From Pleurotus djamor (Eukaryota > Basidiomycota > Agaricomycetes > Agaricales > Pleurotaceae): a DNA stretch of 64,000 nt. Every line of letters starts with the position of its first letter. Within the stretch, counting starts at the first letter, position 1. The position numbers and the translations under genes were made by a program. The notes under the pieces were generated by a model that was not told the origin of the DNA, searched no databases, and was given only the letters and a program-made list of their open reading frames with translations. This document shows positions 38,790 to 50,651 of this stretch, piece after piece. The stretch lies in assembly GCA_029747585.1 (NCBI GenBank), contig JAPEVF010000011.1, positions 62,001 through 126,000 on the forward strand, read 5' to 3'.

Positions 38790-40439
38790 ATGTTCTCCTC
38801 CAACTCCCACCGCGCACTTCAAATCCCGGAACTCCTCTCCTCGATTTGCCAGTATCTCTCTCCAAAGGACACGCTCGCAAATGCCTGCGTCTGCAAAACA
38901 TGGTCCAACATCGCCCTCGACGCGCTGTGGCGTCAGGTAGACGACATTTCCATCCTTTTGTCCCTTCTCGCACCATTGGAACAAAAGTCTTCTGTTCATT
39001 CATTCGTGAGTTTTGTTCTTACTGAGACTTGAATGTCACATTAACCCTTGCGCAGAAGTTTGCTCGTGCCATCGAACCCGCAGACTGGACGCGTTTTGCT
39101 CGATACGCATTTCGCGTCCGTTCATTGATCTACGCGCCAGAGTCACAAAGACTCAAGCACCTCCATCGCGACGCATTCCACGAAGTAGCCCGCTCACGTA
39201 TATCCCTCGACATACTCCCAAACCTCAACACCCTCGAATGGGATGACATGAACGACCTCACTTTCTGCGTCCTCTTCATGTCAAAGAACGTCAAACGTTT
39301 TCGCGTCTATCTCGCAGACGACGCCGATTCAAGGCTGCCCAACGGTGTCGCAGCACTCTTCCAGAACATAACAACACGCATGCCAAACCTGGAGTATCTG
39401 GATATCAGTAGCCAGCTCGCCATGTCGGAAATAGAGCCCGAGACAATCCAACTCTTCCAAGGGCTTCCAAAGCTCAAAGAGGTGGAGTTCCCCCTCTATT
39501 ACCTCACACCCCCAGTGACCAAGACGCTCTCACAACTCAAACAACTCGAGATGGTCGGCTTTCAATATGACGAAGAACGAGGCTCAGGCGCAGCTGCCGA
39601 CGTCAATGTCCCCCCAGCAATCTTAGACCAAGGTGCTTTCCCTGCTCTCTACGACTTCTCCACGTCCATGCCCTTCAGACACGCCACGAAATTCTTCACA
39701 CAACCCTTCCCACCACAAAACATCACCCTCCTTTTCATCGACTCCGCCGACCCCGAATTACCCACCGACTTCCGCAACCTCCTCGAAGCCATCGTGAAAT
39801 GCTGTCCTCTCCTCGATAGACTCGCGCTCAACCCATGTATCAGCACCTCGACGAGACCACTCACTGACGAACGTATAACCTACGACATACTACGACCGAT
39901 TCTCTCCCTCCCCAAGCTGACTGCTTTAGATATCAATTACCACTATCCCCTTGATCTCAAGTACGAGGATATCGAGGATATGGCACGGAAATGGCCTAAC
40001 CTCGATACTCTCATGCTCAATTGTGATCCAGCCGCCCTCGATCATCCTCCTTCATTGACGCTCCAAGCATTGCTCCCCTTCGCGCAGTATTGCCCGAACA
40101 TCCAACGCTTGGGCTTGTACATGAACGCGTCCCCCGANTTCGCTACCCTCGACGGAGGATATCAAACCGTTCAAATCTCTAAGCACACTCGCTGTCGGCC
40201 TCTCCTCTATCTCGGATCATGACAGCGTCGCCATGTTCCTCAGCCGCATGCTTCCCGAAGGGTGCTTCCTCGAGTGCGGTGGTACGTGGAAAGAATTGGA
40301 GCTAGAGTTGGGTAGTCCGGATAGCGAATACACTGCTATTCAGAAAACGTGGACGGATGTCAGCACGGTGTTACCGTTGTTGCATAAGGTTAGGGCGGAG
40401 GAGAGGAGGCGGTTTGAAGGCGAGAGTCCGAAGAAATGA
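38790..40439 (+). CDS. F-box protein with LRR-like C-terminus (frame broken by one N)
   Basis: Basidiomycete-type F-box protein of about 530 residues. Exon 1 (38790-39005): MFSSNSHRALQIPELLSSIC, QYLSPKDTLANACVCKTW and LDALWRQV, a clear F-box at residues 8-50. Exon 2 from 39056: a helical/leucine-rich region with repeated L..L..L spacing (LPNLNTLEWDD, MPNLEYLDISSQ, LPKLKEVEFPL, LPKLTALDINY, WPNLDTLMLNCDP), like LRR F-box adaptors. The frame is lost at the single N at 40138. If that N is ignored it continues KPFKSLSTLAVGLSSISDH and MFLSRMLPEGCFLECGGTW to the TGA at 40437-40439, so I annotate one gene. Partner and substrate unknown. Head-to-head with the RING gene, 64 bp apart. Confidence 0.82.
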
Positions 40440-40585
40440 CTATTAAGGACTTGCTTGGGGCGAGTTAGATGATGAACATTAGGATATAATGTTATCAATA
40501 TGTATTATTCCCTACATACATTACTTTTGATGTGAATGTGTATATATAATGGAACTTGGAACATAGACTGGATGACATCGTGAAG

Positions 40586-43181
40586 CTACCGTCCACCCAC
40601 GAGTTTCTCCAGGTCCATCCCNCCAGCGATCTGGAATTCCGAGGTCCCACTACTCATCATNACACCCTTTTGCTTCATCAATCGTCCTTGNGCTCTAACA
40701 GCATTTTGCATCCGTTTCTCCGCTTCACCATTATGCTCCGCCTCCCACTTCTCATCCACTTCCTTCTCCGACCGTTTGTTGTTGCCATTCTGCGTACGCT
40801 TGGCTGAACGCGCTTGGTGTTTGGAAGATGTAGAAGAGGTTTTGGACTTTCCTTTCTTCTCAGCATTGGTGACGGATTTAGGTGCGTCGCGAAGAGCGAA
40901 GGATTTAGCCAAGTGACCGAGGTGGAGATGGCGGATGTGGAAGATATGTTTCTCGTTGGCAGGGTGGGTGGAGTAAGCACGCATGTGCGAAAGGTAAGCT
41001 TCGCGAGCGAGCTCAAGAGCCTGTGGTGGTTGGTTGTAAGTAACGAAAATAGTTTCGCGCAAAGAAGGAAGAAGAAAACGACATACATCTTTCCGACGAA
41101 GAACCCAACGTTCAAAAGCTAGCTGAACCTCCGTCGCACGATCTTCATACTCCATATCCTGTCCTCCAAACCCATCTCGCAGAACATTCTCTACCGAAAC
41201 CGCCTTGAGCGAAATATCACTCTCACTCCCCTTCGCGTCCTTTGTCTTTGTCTCTGTCTCCGATTCCGTTTGTCCACGCATTTTCGTGACCACCCATTTG
41301 GCCCATTCTGATTCACTAGGAGCAACGATACTCCAGGCTTCACCACCTTTACCCGCTCGAGCCGTTCTACCAACTCTGTGGACGTACTCGGTGGCGCCTC
41401 CTTCGGTTGGTAGGTCGTATTGGATGACTGCTCGGACTAGAGGAAGGTCAAGACCACGAGATGCGACAGAAGTACAAAGAAGGATGGATGAAGACGAATC
41501 TGATGATGATGCAGCTTTCTTCGACCCAGCAAACCCTCTGAGTGAAGCCAATCGAACTGGAGTAGGAAGCGAACCATGGAGGCGGTATATCGATGCGTTG
41601 GGGAGGAAAGGAGATTGCACTGAGACTTGGTCTTCAATGCGCTTCTTATCTTCGTCCTCCGATGCCTCTTCGTCGGAATCATCACTACCCACACTAGCCT
41701 CTTCACCGTCTTTCATACTCGTACCACCCAATAGTTTCCAGTGAAAATCGACGGAGTCCGTACAGCTCAGGAATACGATGACTTTTGAACCACCACGGCG
41801 GTTGGCTGATTTGGAGAGGAGGGCGCGAAGGAGGGCGATGAGGGCGACGAGGCGCAGTTTGAGAGGGACAACAACATATTTCTGTGAAAGTTGCGATGGT
41901 GGGGTAAACTTGGTATCGGAATTTGACGTTGAATCACCATTGGGAGTCGTTGACGTTATTGACTTGTCGGCTTCAGTGGCTTTGATCATCAACGGACGAG
42001 TCAGCGCTACACCAGCTAGCTTCTGGACGTCCTCTTGTATGGTAGCCGAGCAAAGAACTGCTCGCCGCCGACGCGTCCAATCCCAACCACCAACTTCAGT
42101 CCCNTTCCCCTCCTCAGCAGCCTGCTTAGCCAGCCGCCTGCGTCCATCGAGTCCTTGGATAATACCNGTGATCGTTTCTTCNAATCCCANNTCCATCAGN
42201 CGGTCAGCTTCGTCCAGGACAAGCCATCGACATTTCCCAACGTTGAANGTTGAGGTGTTCTGGAGATGGTCTAACAGTCGACCAGGTGTTGCGACNACTA
42301 TCGGAAGGCCCTTGCGTATGCGAGCCTTCTCGTGGGTACGCGTTGCACCACCGGTCAATAGACCAGATACCAGCCATCGAGTGATGCGAGAATTGCCCTC
42401 TTCTGTGTTCTCGTCCTCTGCTCGTAAACGCAGCTTCAGAAGGGCTTCTAGGACATCGTGGATTTGCTGAGCCAGTTCACGGGTAGGTGCGATAATGATA
42501 GCGAGTGTTCCTATAGACCTGTCGATGTACGAGAGGGACCCCAAGGGCAATANATCTTGNATAATGGGAAGGAGAAACGACAGAGTCTTTCCAGAACCAG
42601 TCTGGGATTGTATAAAGACGTCACGATCCGCTTGTTCTGCAGAAGGCAGTAAGAACGGTGGTAGAGCTGCCTTTTGGATNGAAGTGGGTTTTGNTATGTT
42701 CATTTTTGAAGCGAGATGCGCAATNATCAGTGGGTTGAGTCCGAGACCAGAGAAGGACGAGGCATCAGCGAGTGGGGCATTGCTCGGTGCCGCTGGNTTC
42801 CCTTCNACTTGGGAAGTAGCAGTATGTTTCGATTCGAGCTTGGGATTTGANGTGAAGAGAGAAGATATGAATTGNGTNGGACGAGANGGTGCTTTNGNTG
42901 GAGANGGAGCAGAAACTGGNTCTTTTCGAGGNCGTTTCGCGGGGGGNGCCTGNGGTNTATTNACAGGTCTNTCNTCNAAGTCACTGTGCGCAGGTCGTGC
43001 TTTCCTCTTCAACGAGCGCTTTACTTTTAAACTAGCGTCGCAGGATGATCAGCACTAGAAGGGGAAGCACTNATGTTTCAATGACATACCGATCTGTCCA
43101 GCGACCNCCTTTCGCAGACTTCGCGGCGACNGGNTTCTCATTGCTGGCGACGGCGACATTCAGAATCAAGTCGTCGTCCAT
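40586..43181 (-). CDS. DBP7: DEAD-box ATP-dependent RNA helicase DBP7 (ribosome biogenesis)
   Basis: Nucleolar helicase for 60S subunit assembly (yeast Dbp7, human DDX31). Two exons, complement(40586..43031, 43090..43181), 845 residues. The N-terminus is [17 protein letters not shown], then the basic [14 protein letters not shown]. Helicase motifs: Q region (KAALPPFL), [12 protein letters not shown], Ia [10 protein letters not shown], Ib [83 protein letters not shown]. The C-terminal extension [20 protein letters not shown] with the [20 protein letters not shown] signature is the Dbp7/Has1-type C-terminal domain. It ends LEKLVGGR. The linker before motif IV carries an acidic insertion. Confidence 0.93.
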
Positions 43182-43321
43182 CTGTCGAGCGATGCCCAAG
43201 AACTTAAATGGCAGATAAAATTAAAGGAGCTCACTTTCCCACGACAAATCACCTAAATGGGACGTGGATATGCCACGTCCCAATTTCCACAAACTTTCCT
43301 TTTCCCCCTTCCCTCCCACTC

Positions 43322-44957
43322 ATGTTCGGTCGTCTCTCTCTCGCGTTCGTTTGCGTTGTCGTGGCCCTCTTCTGCGCNCAGTCAGTTGAGGCTGCGAAGG
43401 GTCCTAGAATCACNAATAAGGTCTACTTCGACATTAAGCATGGCGACAAGGACCTNGGTCGTGGTAAGTTTATTCGGGAGTGACACGAAAGTTGATTAAG
43501 ACTAACGNCGCATCAGTCGTGATGGGTCTNTATGGAGGCGTGAGTATCGTANANNCATNNNTGNAGTNCNNNTNNATTGAATGACTNTGNAGACTGTCCC
43601 CAAAACNGTCGAGAACTTNCGGGCTCTTGCTACCGGCAAGAGAAAGGATGGNGAAGAACTTGGCTTTGGCTACAAGGGATCCAAGTTCCACCGTGTCATC
43701 AAAGACTTCATGTACGCTCTTTTCANCATTATGGCCTGGATGCTTACTAAAGCTTTCATTCAACAGGATCCAAGGTGGTGACTTCAGTGAGTGTCCACAA
43801 ACATTGCATTGGGATCTCTTGTGTTTATACCCGCGTAGCTCGTGGTGACGGCACTGGTGGAAAGGTATGTGCATAGGCTACTATCTCATTCCACGTTGTT
43901 CATCAAGACCTCCAGTCTATCTATGGTGACAAATTCCCGGATGAGAACTTGTAAGTTTCGTCGGTTCCTGACTTCTTTATCACAAATCTAAGCTCTCCNT
44001 AGCAAACTCCGCCACACTGGTCCCGGAACACTCTCCATGGCCAACGCCGGAAAGGACACTAACGGTTCGTNATNTCATACACTGAATATGTTCTCNTCNC
44101 TTACTTNGNNTGNTTAGGTTCACAATTCGTGAGTTCTTTGTNNAGCGANGNNTAACTNNCACAAGACTAAGCATCACACTATCAGTTCATCTGCACTGTT
44201 GTCACGAGCTGGCTCGACGGTCGTCATGTACGTGAACCTTATAACCTACACGCTCNTGATGACTAACTTTTCACATAGGTTGTCTTTGGCAAAGTTCTTG
44301 AGGGCATGGATATCGTTCACGCGATCGGTAGGGGAAACTATTATGCTGTTTACCCAGCCAACTGANACGTCACTGTNACTNTNAGAAAANGTTGCCAAAG
44401 GGCCCAGNGATCGTCCAACNGAAGACGTCATCATTGCTGACTCCGGCGAGGTAAATNGCANTTTNNCCCTCCNGATCAACATAATAACTGACCTCNTCTT
44501 TCCAGCTACCCCTTGAGTCGGAGGCGGAGGCTGATAACAAAGAGGTACCTGCCCACGCTGAGCTATAGTTTCGCTCTTACTTGTTATCCCAAAACTATCT
44601 TGCGAATAAAATGTGGTTCTGTTTGATTCTTAGGATCATTTCGACGTCCAAACGTCGACACCCGTGGCAGAGGCTCCAAAGACGACGGAGATGGATGCTG
44701 GAAAACCCAAGTTGAACACCGCTGCCCCCATGACCACCAAGGCCGCTACCGAGGCTACCCATGAGGCAACCCCCGTTCCTACTGAAGCTCTTGATGACTC
44801 TACATTCACTTTCGGCAACTTCATGTTCGCCGCCGTATTTTTCCTTGCTGCAGGGGGATTNTTTGTCTACCTTGGAGGCATGCGCTGGCTGCAAAGACTC
44901 CGAGGAAAAGACGGCGTGAAGTACAAGCGTGTTGGGGATGATGACGTGGAGAAGTAA
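43322..44957 (+). CDS. ER membrane-anchored cyclophilin (peptidyl-prolyl isomerase)
   Basis: Cyclophilin B-type folding catalyst. Thirteen exons sum to 957 nt, exactly in frame (318 residues): 43322-43463, 43517-43539, 43593-43711, 43767-43786, 43839-43864, 43916-43950, 44003-44064, 44118-44128, 44186-44227, 44279-44327, 44386-44450, 44506-44544, 44634-44957. Signal peptide MFGRLSLAFVCVVVALFCAQ, then the isomerase core: [54 protein letters not shown], with the Arg, Gln, Phe and Trp of the active site and cyclosporin pocket. A Thr/Ala-rich stalk is followed by one transmembrane helix (FGNFMFAAVFFLAAGG) and a basic tail. Five exons are 35 nt or shorter, one only 11 nt. Head-to-head with DBP7, 140 bp apart. 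Confidence 0.92.
44118..44128 (+). other. 11-nt coding microexon of the cyclophilin gene
   Basis: GTTCACAATTC flanked by TTAG and GTGAGT; encodes the G-S-Q-F centre of the conserved NGSQFFI strand. Needed to keep the frame of the full 13-exon model. Confidence 0.85.
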
Positions 44958-45067
44958 GGCACCATTATTCCTTTCNTTCTCATCCTCCTCGCACCAGCAC
45001 ACTTATCAACATTGCACATGTACAGACGCGCTGCTTGATATATCATTCGTTATAACCTTTGTTCATT

Positions 45068-46112
45068 TTAGACGATTCTGCAATACATGAAAGCAAGTAA
45101 TGGAATGGAAAAAGTATATAAATATAAATGAGGATATTCNAGAACNACAGCACTGTTCGTTCGGGTATCAGGTCTTNGAGGAATTNGTGAGAGCACGAGA
45201 AGGAGCAGTGAGAAGGGACTCACGGTATTCCATTCTTGTCNGAGTAAGAAGTACAGGTATCGTTGGNATTTCCCTNGTCCAANNGTCAGAAGGTNNNNAG
45301 TTGTGTTGGCATAGTAGCACGAGNGTAACAAACCGTGGGTTCAGAGGGACAACATACACTCTCAGGGCCATGGTCAGCGACGCTACCTAAAGCCGCTTCA
45401 TTATGGGAGCCAGCCCAGTTTCCTTGACATGATACTGCCTGGTAGCTGATGTTCCAGACACCAAAGTCCTGAAAGCGAGCTGAATGATAGTCGCATAANC
45501 CCATCTTTGAAGTGACCCACCGTGTAACCGTATAGAGCTTGGTTAGAGGGAAAGAAATCATGCGGAATGGAGCTTGAAGGGAATGCAAGGTCGAAATTGA
45601 GAAAGTGGCCAGCACTGGTGATAATTGAATGATCAAAAATTCATGCATGCANTNGNCATTGGGGNTGCAGCGTGTGGCACACTCACGCATTTGGTTTGCC
45701 TGNAGTAGCAGAGCACCANGTCCCTTCACCCGAGAGNGGACANAGATCAGTTACTTTAACAACAANGCTCTTNGGCGNAGATGGGTAGAATGGTGGAGTG
45801 GATAGGAAAGTNTTCAGCAGNGTTAGATTGAAGCACTTGCCACAACCAGGTCCTNGAGCTCGTAGATAAGAGGNNNGNCGACCGAGNNGTGAAGTAAGAC
45901 CCACCGTAAGCAGTACTGCTACCGAAAGCCATTTGAGAGAGTGCGGCGGTAGGATAATGAGTGCTAGAGGGAGTGCATCCACAGGCAGCGACATAGTCCC
46001 GCGGAAGNTCATAGTGTNTNATGGTAGCGAAACCTTCCTCGGGATAGTCTATCCATTGCGCGGCAGACGGCCTGAGCAGAAGCAAGAGAANCAACAGNNA
46101 ACAGAGAGTCAT
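45068..46112 (-). CDS. Secreted endoglucanase V/GH45-like (expansin-related) protein
   Basis: Extracellular double-psi beta-barrel protein. Start MTLC at 46112 with a leucine-rich signal peptide ending PSAAQW. Cys-rich core: VAACGCTPSSTHYPTAALS, QMAFGSSTAYG, GPGCGKCFNLTLL, then VVKVTDLCPLSGEG with the conserved Asp, then DFFPSNQALY, YTDFGVWNISYQAVSCQGNW and ESVCCPSEPT. This order fits basidiomycete GH45 subfamily C or related endoglucanase V-like proteins, which act on plant or fungal wall glucans; hydrolytic activity is not certain. The last exon gives PPDTRTNSA and a hydrophobic end, finishing with TAA at 45068. The exon between 45640 and 45780 is blurred by Ns. Convergent with the cyclophilin gene. 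Confidence 0.75.
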
Positions 46113-46266
46113 TGTACAAGAGTGCGTTTGGCCATGAGAGTTGGAGCCATGCAGTCGTCGCACTCCGAGGGAACCAAATGATGGAGGTTCTAAAAATAGA
46201 TCCAGGCACTTGGCTGANGCNTTGGGCGCTTACGNACACCNTTACACCNTCNACCANCTAAAACCG

Positions 46267-48671
46267 ATGCGCGTCTTGTATCCAGCTTCACACAACCNCT
46301 CAGAACTCAACCATGACCATCTCACAATCAAAATTGCACGACACTCTCCTTGCGCTTCCTGTTCATCCTGTTCGGGTCTTCATCCAAGTATAACAACTCA
46401 TGTCGTCCAGGATGACCACCTTGACCCTCACTCTGCACTTGTGGACCAGTACGGATCGGACGACGACGAANTCAGTCAGAATTCATATCTGGACTCATGC
46501 GACTGCGGCCACACGGCTCGAGAACATGGTGCTAATGAACTCGAAATCGGCTCGGAGGAGTTTGCACGGAGAAGCAGAGTTGCCATTCGATTGGATGAAC
46601 TCTTGAAGGTTAGAATTATCTAGCTAGATTGAAGGCCTTGCTCGTAGCCTAACATTGAATGACACATTGTAGGTGCGCTTGCTAGCGAAGTGCTTGACGT
46701 TGCATACTTATCCTNGGTGTATAGGATGTTGGCCGACTGACTGACTTTGCGTACGAAGATGAAGATATAATATCCTTGCGAAAGCAAATGCGACTACCAA
46801 CAGCTCTGTTTAGTCCAACATCCAANATCTCACACAGTGAGTCTCACCTCCGTCGCTCGCGACGATGCCTCGATTCATANTAATCCNGACTCTCCTTACA
46901 GGAACAAGCCACCCCAGTTCTCCCGCTTCATCCGTTCTAAGTGAACTACCTCCAAACAAACGACGTCGTGTGTCGGTATCCTCACTCAGCGATAGCGATG
47001 ATGACGAAGAGGAGGAGGAAGATCGACCACTCGCCACAGTCCGAATGAAACCATCACATCGTGGCGCAAAGAAAGGTCCTGGCTACAAGAGCAAGCCACA
47101 CCCTGGTTCAAAAAGCCACGCCACTGCTGGGAAAGGTCCTTCAAAGGCACCCACTACCAACGGATTTGCCACCAAAGTCAAACTCGAAGAACCCTTGGAC
47201 GACGCGCAACTTGATCGTTTAGCGACAGGNGTACCTGTAGACTCCGGACAACCCAACGCNAACAGAGTAAGCGATGCGTTTTNTCCATTACCTAGACTCA
47301 NACTGACTTCGTACAACCAGCAACCTTCACAGAAACCTGAGAAGATGGTTTATGTNGAGCTTCGGAAGGGGGTCATCCAAGTCACTGCAGTCCAAAATGA
47401 CGGCCAACCCAGGTCCATGGTGATATTGACNGGGCTCAAAACACTCTTCCAGAAACAACTTCCCAAAATGCCGCGAGAATACATNGCNCGTCTNGTCTAC
47501 GACTCCAATTCAAAGGCCCTTGCCATCATCAAACGAGGATACAAGATCGTCGGTGGCATCTGCTACAGGCCATTTCCCCATCGTGGATTCGCCGAAATTG
47601 TGTTCTTCGCCACTGCGTCTGTTGACCAAGTCAAAGTACGTTTATTTCATCATAATGCTTTCTTTCGCAGTATAACGAATNTGAATTAGGGATACGGTGG
47701 CATGCTGATGGACCACTTCAAAGCCCACCTCAAGCAAGCCTACCCCGGAATGATGCACTTTCTCACTTACGCGGACAACTATGCTGTCGGATACTTCGAG
47801 AAGCAAGGGTTCTCCAAAGACATCACACTCGACCGCGCGCTTTGGGCAGGGTATATCAAAGATTACGAGGGTGGCACCATCATGCAGTGCACAATGCTAC
47901 CAAAGGTCGATTATCTCAACAAGGCCGAATTGATTTCGCAACAGACGGAGGCGATTATGACGAAAATACGTGAAATGTCAAGATCACATATTGTGTATCC
48001 TGGGCTTCCGCAGTTTCAGAATGGTAATTCGAACGGGTGGTCTGTGGATCCTAAAGATGTGCCTGGTCTCCGTAAGTTGCTTGTAGGCATTTCTTCCACA
48101 TATCATTGATCGTATTGCATACAGGNGAGAGTGGNTGGACNCCGTTGATGACNCCTACGTAAGTCCTCNTNNNNNATGANCTCTCCCTTNCNCTGCATCT
48201 AAATGGAGCGCTAGTGTCCGAGGTGCCCCAAAGAGTTCTGAGCGNAATTACATGGAACGGTTGCTGAGAGACCTCAAAGGTTCGCAGTGCTCCCTTTTCN
48301 CCAANTCAATTGTCTNAGCATCGTTTACAGGTCACTCGAGTTCATGGCCCTTTTTGCAACCAGTCCCTGTTGAAGAGGTTCCGGACTATTACGACGTTAT
48401 CACGAACCCAATGGGTAAGCGTCACATTACTCTCAACCTCCACTTCCACTTCCGATTTATTGAACCATATCACTTAGATTTCCAAACCATGGACCACAAA
48501 CTCGACACGAACCAATACGCTAACCTTGGCCAATTCGTCGACGATGCCATGTTGGTCTGCAAGAATTGCCAACAATATAACCCCGAAGGCACTGTGTATC
48601 ATAAGTGTGCGGTGAGAATGGAGAAGTATATAAAAGAGTTGTTGTCTGATAGGACGGCCAAGGAAGAATGA
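46267..48671 (+). CDS. GCN5: Histone acetyltransferase GCN5 with Cys/His-rich N-terminal module
   Basis: Catalytic subunit of SAGA-type complexes; acetylates histone H3. An N-terminal module (exon 1 to 46608) has SPCASCSSCSGLHP and DSCDCGHTAREHGAN, then RVAIRLDELLK. An intron at 46609-46724 leads to DVGRLTDFAYEDEDIISLRK, and an intron at 46837-46901 keeps frame into TSHPSSPASSVL, NKRRR and an acidic run. HAT domain: VIQVTAVQNDGQPRSMVIL, LVYDSNSKALAIIKRGYKIV, RGFAEIVFFATASVDQVK with the catalytic Glu, GYGGMLMDHFKAHLKQ and ADNYAVGYFEKQGFSKDITL. Bromodomain near the end: SSSWPFLQPVPVEEVPDYYD, DFQTMDHKLDTNQYANL, CKNCQQYNPEG. The start at 46267 is uncertain because of Ns. An ATG at 46865 would lose the module and begins inside an intron. 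Confidence 0.9.
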
Positions 48672-48838
48672 GCCATTCGTTACTTATGTACCTGATTTAT
48701 TATCGTAACCATATTTTGCTCAATGCATGTTTCTGGGCCGTAGAGGACCTTGGTTAATTGAGTATGAAGTTCCAATTCCATTGCGAGAAAATATGCAAGA
48801 ATAGAGATGGTACAAAGTTACAGTGAATAAACATACAC

Positions 48839-50651
48839 TCAGCGCTGGCCATCTATTATTTGACAAGTCAGAAAAGACTCAAAGGGAAGGGTAAAAGTGA
48901 CGCACAAGCCTTAGTCTCGTACTTGCCGAGGCCAACGATGATGTTTCCGGGTTCTTGAGGCTTGCCAGTCAGGTAGTTTTCGATGATGCTCTTCGTGCCG
49001 TTCGCATAACGAGCTTGTGCGTCCAAGGTAGTTCCGGAGTAATGGGGGACCATTCCGTTACCAGCGCCAAGGGGGTTCTTCATCGTGCGCCAGACATGGT
49101 CCTTAGGGGCGGGCTGCACGTTCCAGACGTCACCAGCATATCCTGAGTCGTTTGTATGAGTCTCAACATTCGAACGAAGCACAGAGATGTAGATGCAAAA
49201 GTACTGACCGTTAATGTGACCACTCTTCACAGCGCGAGCGATGGCATCCTTGTCAGCGATGGCTCCACGAGCCGTGTTGACGATCCAGGCACCCTTCTTG
49301 AAGTGGGCAAGAAGTTCATCGTTGATNAGACCCTTGGTACCTTCATGGAGTGGGCAGTTGACAGTGACGACGTCGCACTATGATGAACGATGAGAACCGG
49401 ACTACCATCGTGGCACCGCGAAGCATACCTGAGACACGAATTCCTGCAAGGACAGGAACNTCAGTCGCTAGTCAAAAGGGAGAAAAANGANGGCATNCCT
49501 TGAGGTCTTCCACGCGGCGAGCCTTAACCGACTCAGCAGCGGCTAGTAAATGTGTTTAATTATAGATAGACAGTAAGTGGTAGAGACAGTTACCTTGTGG
49601 TAGAGGTGCATAGTCGTAGTAGAGCAATTCTTTGCAGTCGAAGGGAAGGAGTCGTTGGAGAACTCGGTATCCAATNCGNCCAGCACCNATAGTTCCGACG
49701 ACCTTGCCNTCCAAGTCNAATGCGTTCCGGGCAATGTCGGAGACTTGCCAGTCACCACGCTCAATCATCTGGANNAATTTAGNAAGNACNGTNGACAACA
49801 TTGTGGAAGGAAACAANNTACCTCGTGGGCAGGGACGAAGTTGCGGACGAGAAGCAGGATACTCATGACAACATGNTCGGCTACCGATACNACGTTTGAC
49901 CCCGAAACCTACAGATCATTGTAGNTGAGCCACGNCGTCAACATGCAACGGNAACNAACGNACCTCAAGGACTTGNACTTTCTTCTCAACNGCGGCATTG
50001 AGGTCGATATGATCAGAGCCAACACCAGCAGTGACGCAGAGTTTGAGGTTTTTAGCCTTCCATGACGTGAGCGAGGTGNTTNGNTCTGAATAGAGAANAG
50101 ACAGACCTTTTCAAAGAGATCNCGAGTGAGATAACCGGGGTGGAAAGGTGTCGTGATCAGGATTTCAGCCTAATAATAGCCGTTATCAGCGACGATAACC
50201 GCTTATCATGAGTGTGATCTTACATCTACGATGTGCTTCTGGAAGTCACTGTCAGGGCCCTCCTTACTGCTAGAAACCTAGTAAAAGATACGTCAGGGCT
50301 TGCCTCCATTGGACTATATGGCAAGAACACAACGTACGATGAGCTCGTGTCCTTGCGAAGTGAGCCATTCTTTGATGCCGAGCTATTTGGGAATATGAGN
50401 NAANGAAANTGGATGGTNTCGTTGCACTTGCGTACCTGGTTTTCGACGGTGCCCAACAGGCGTGGCTCCTCTTCGGCGGCCTTGAAACCGTTGTACAAGA
50501 TGGCGAGAACCTTCGTAGAACGTCCAATAAGTCGNCGAATTCACGNAGGTGCGAGGGTGCTNACCTTCATGTTATTTGAGCGACTAGAGTGAAACTTGCG
50601 AGTACTTGAAAGACTGGAGAAAGTGCGTGCGTTTCTGAGGACTGAGAGCAT
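48839..50651 (-). CDS. FDH1: NAD-dependent formate dehydrogenase
   Basis: Oxidises formate to CO2 with NAD+; in wood and litter fungi it disposes of formate from oxalate decarboxylation. Start at 50651: [20 protein letters not shown], Arg/Ser-rich like a mitochondrial presequence, ending NNMK at the exon 1 border (50565). Exon 2 begins [20 protein letters not shown]. Further on: [28 protein letters not shown], the NAD fold [68 protein letters not shown], and the catalytic His in [18 protein letters not shown]. The final exon adds KAYGQR before TGA at 48839-48841. The sequence between 49700 and 50120 is poor, so intron borders there are approximate. Confidence 0.92.

Noticed and set aside
46865..47689. 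GCN5 starting at ATG 46865
   Set aside because: This ATG lies inside a GTGAGT...ACAG intron; splicing gives an in-frame upstream exon with conserved-looking sequence.
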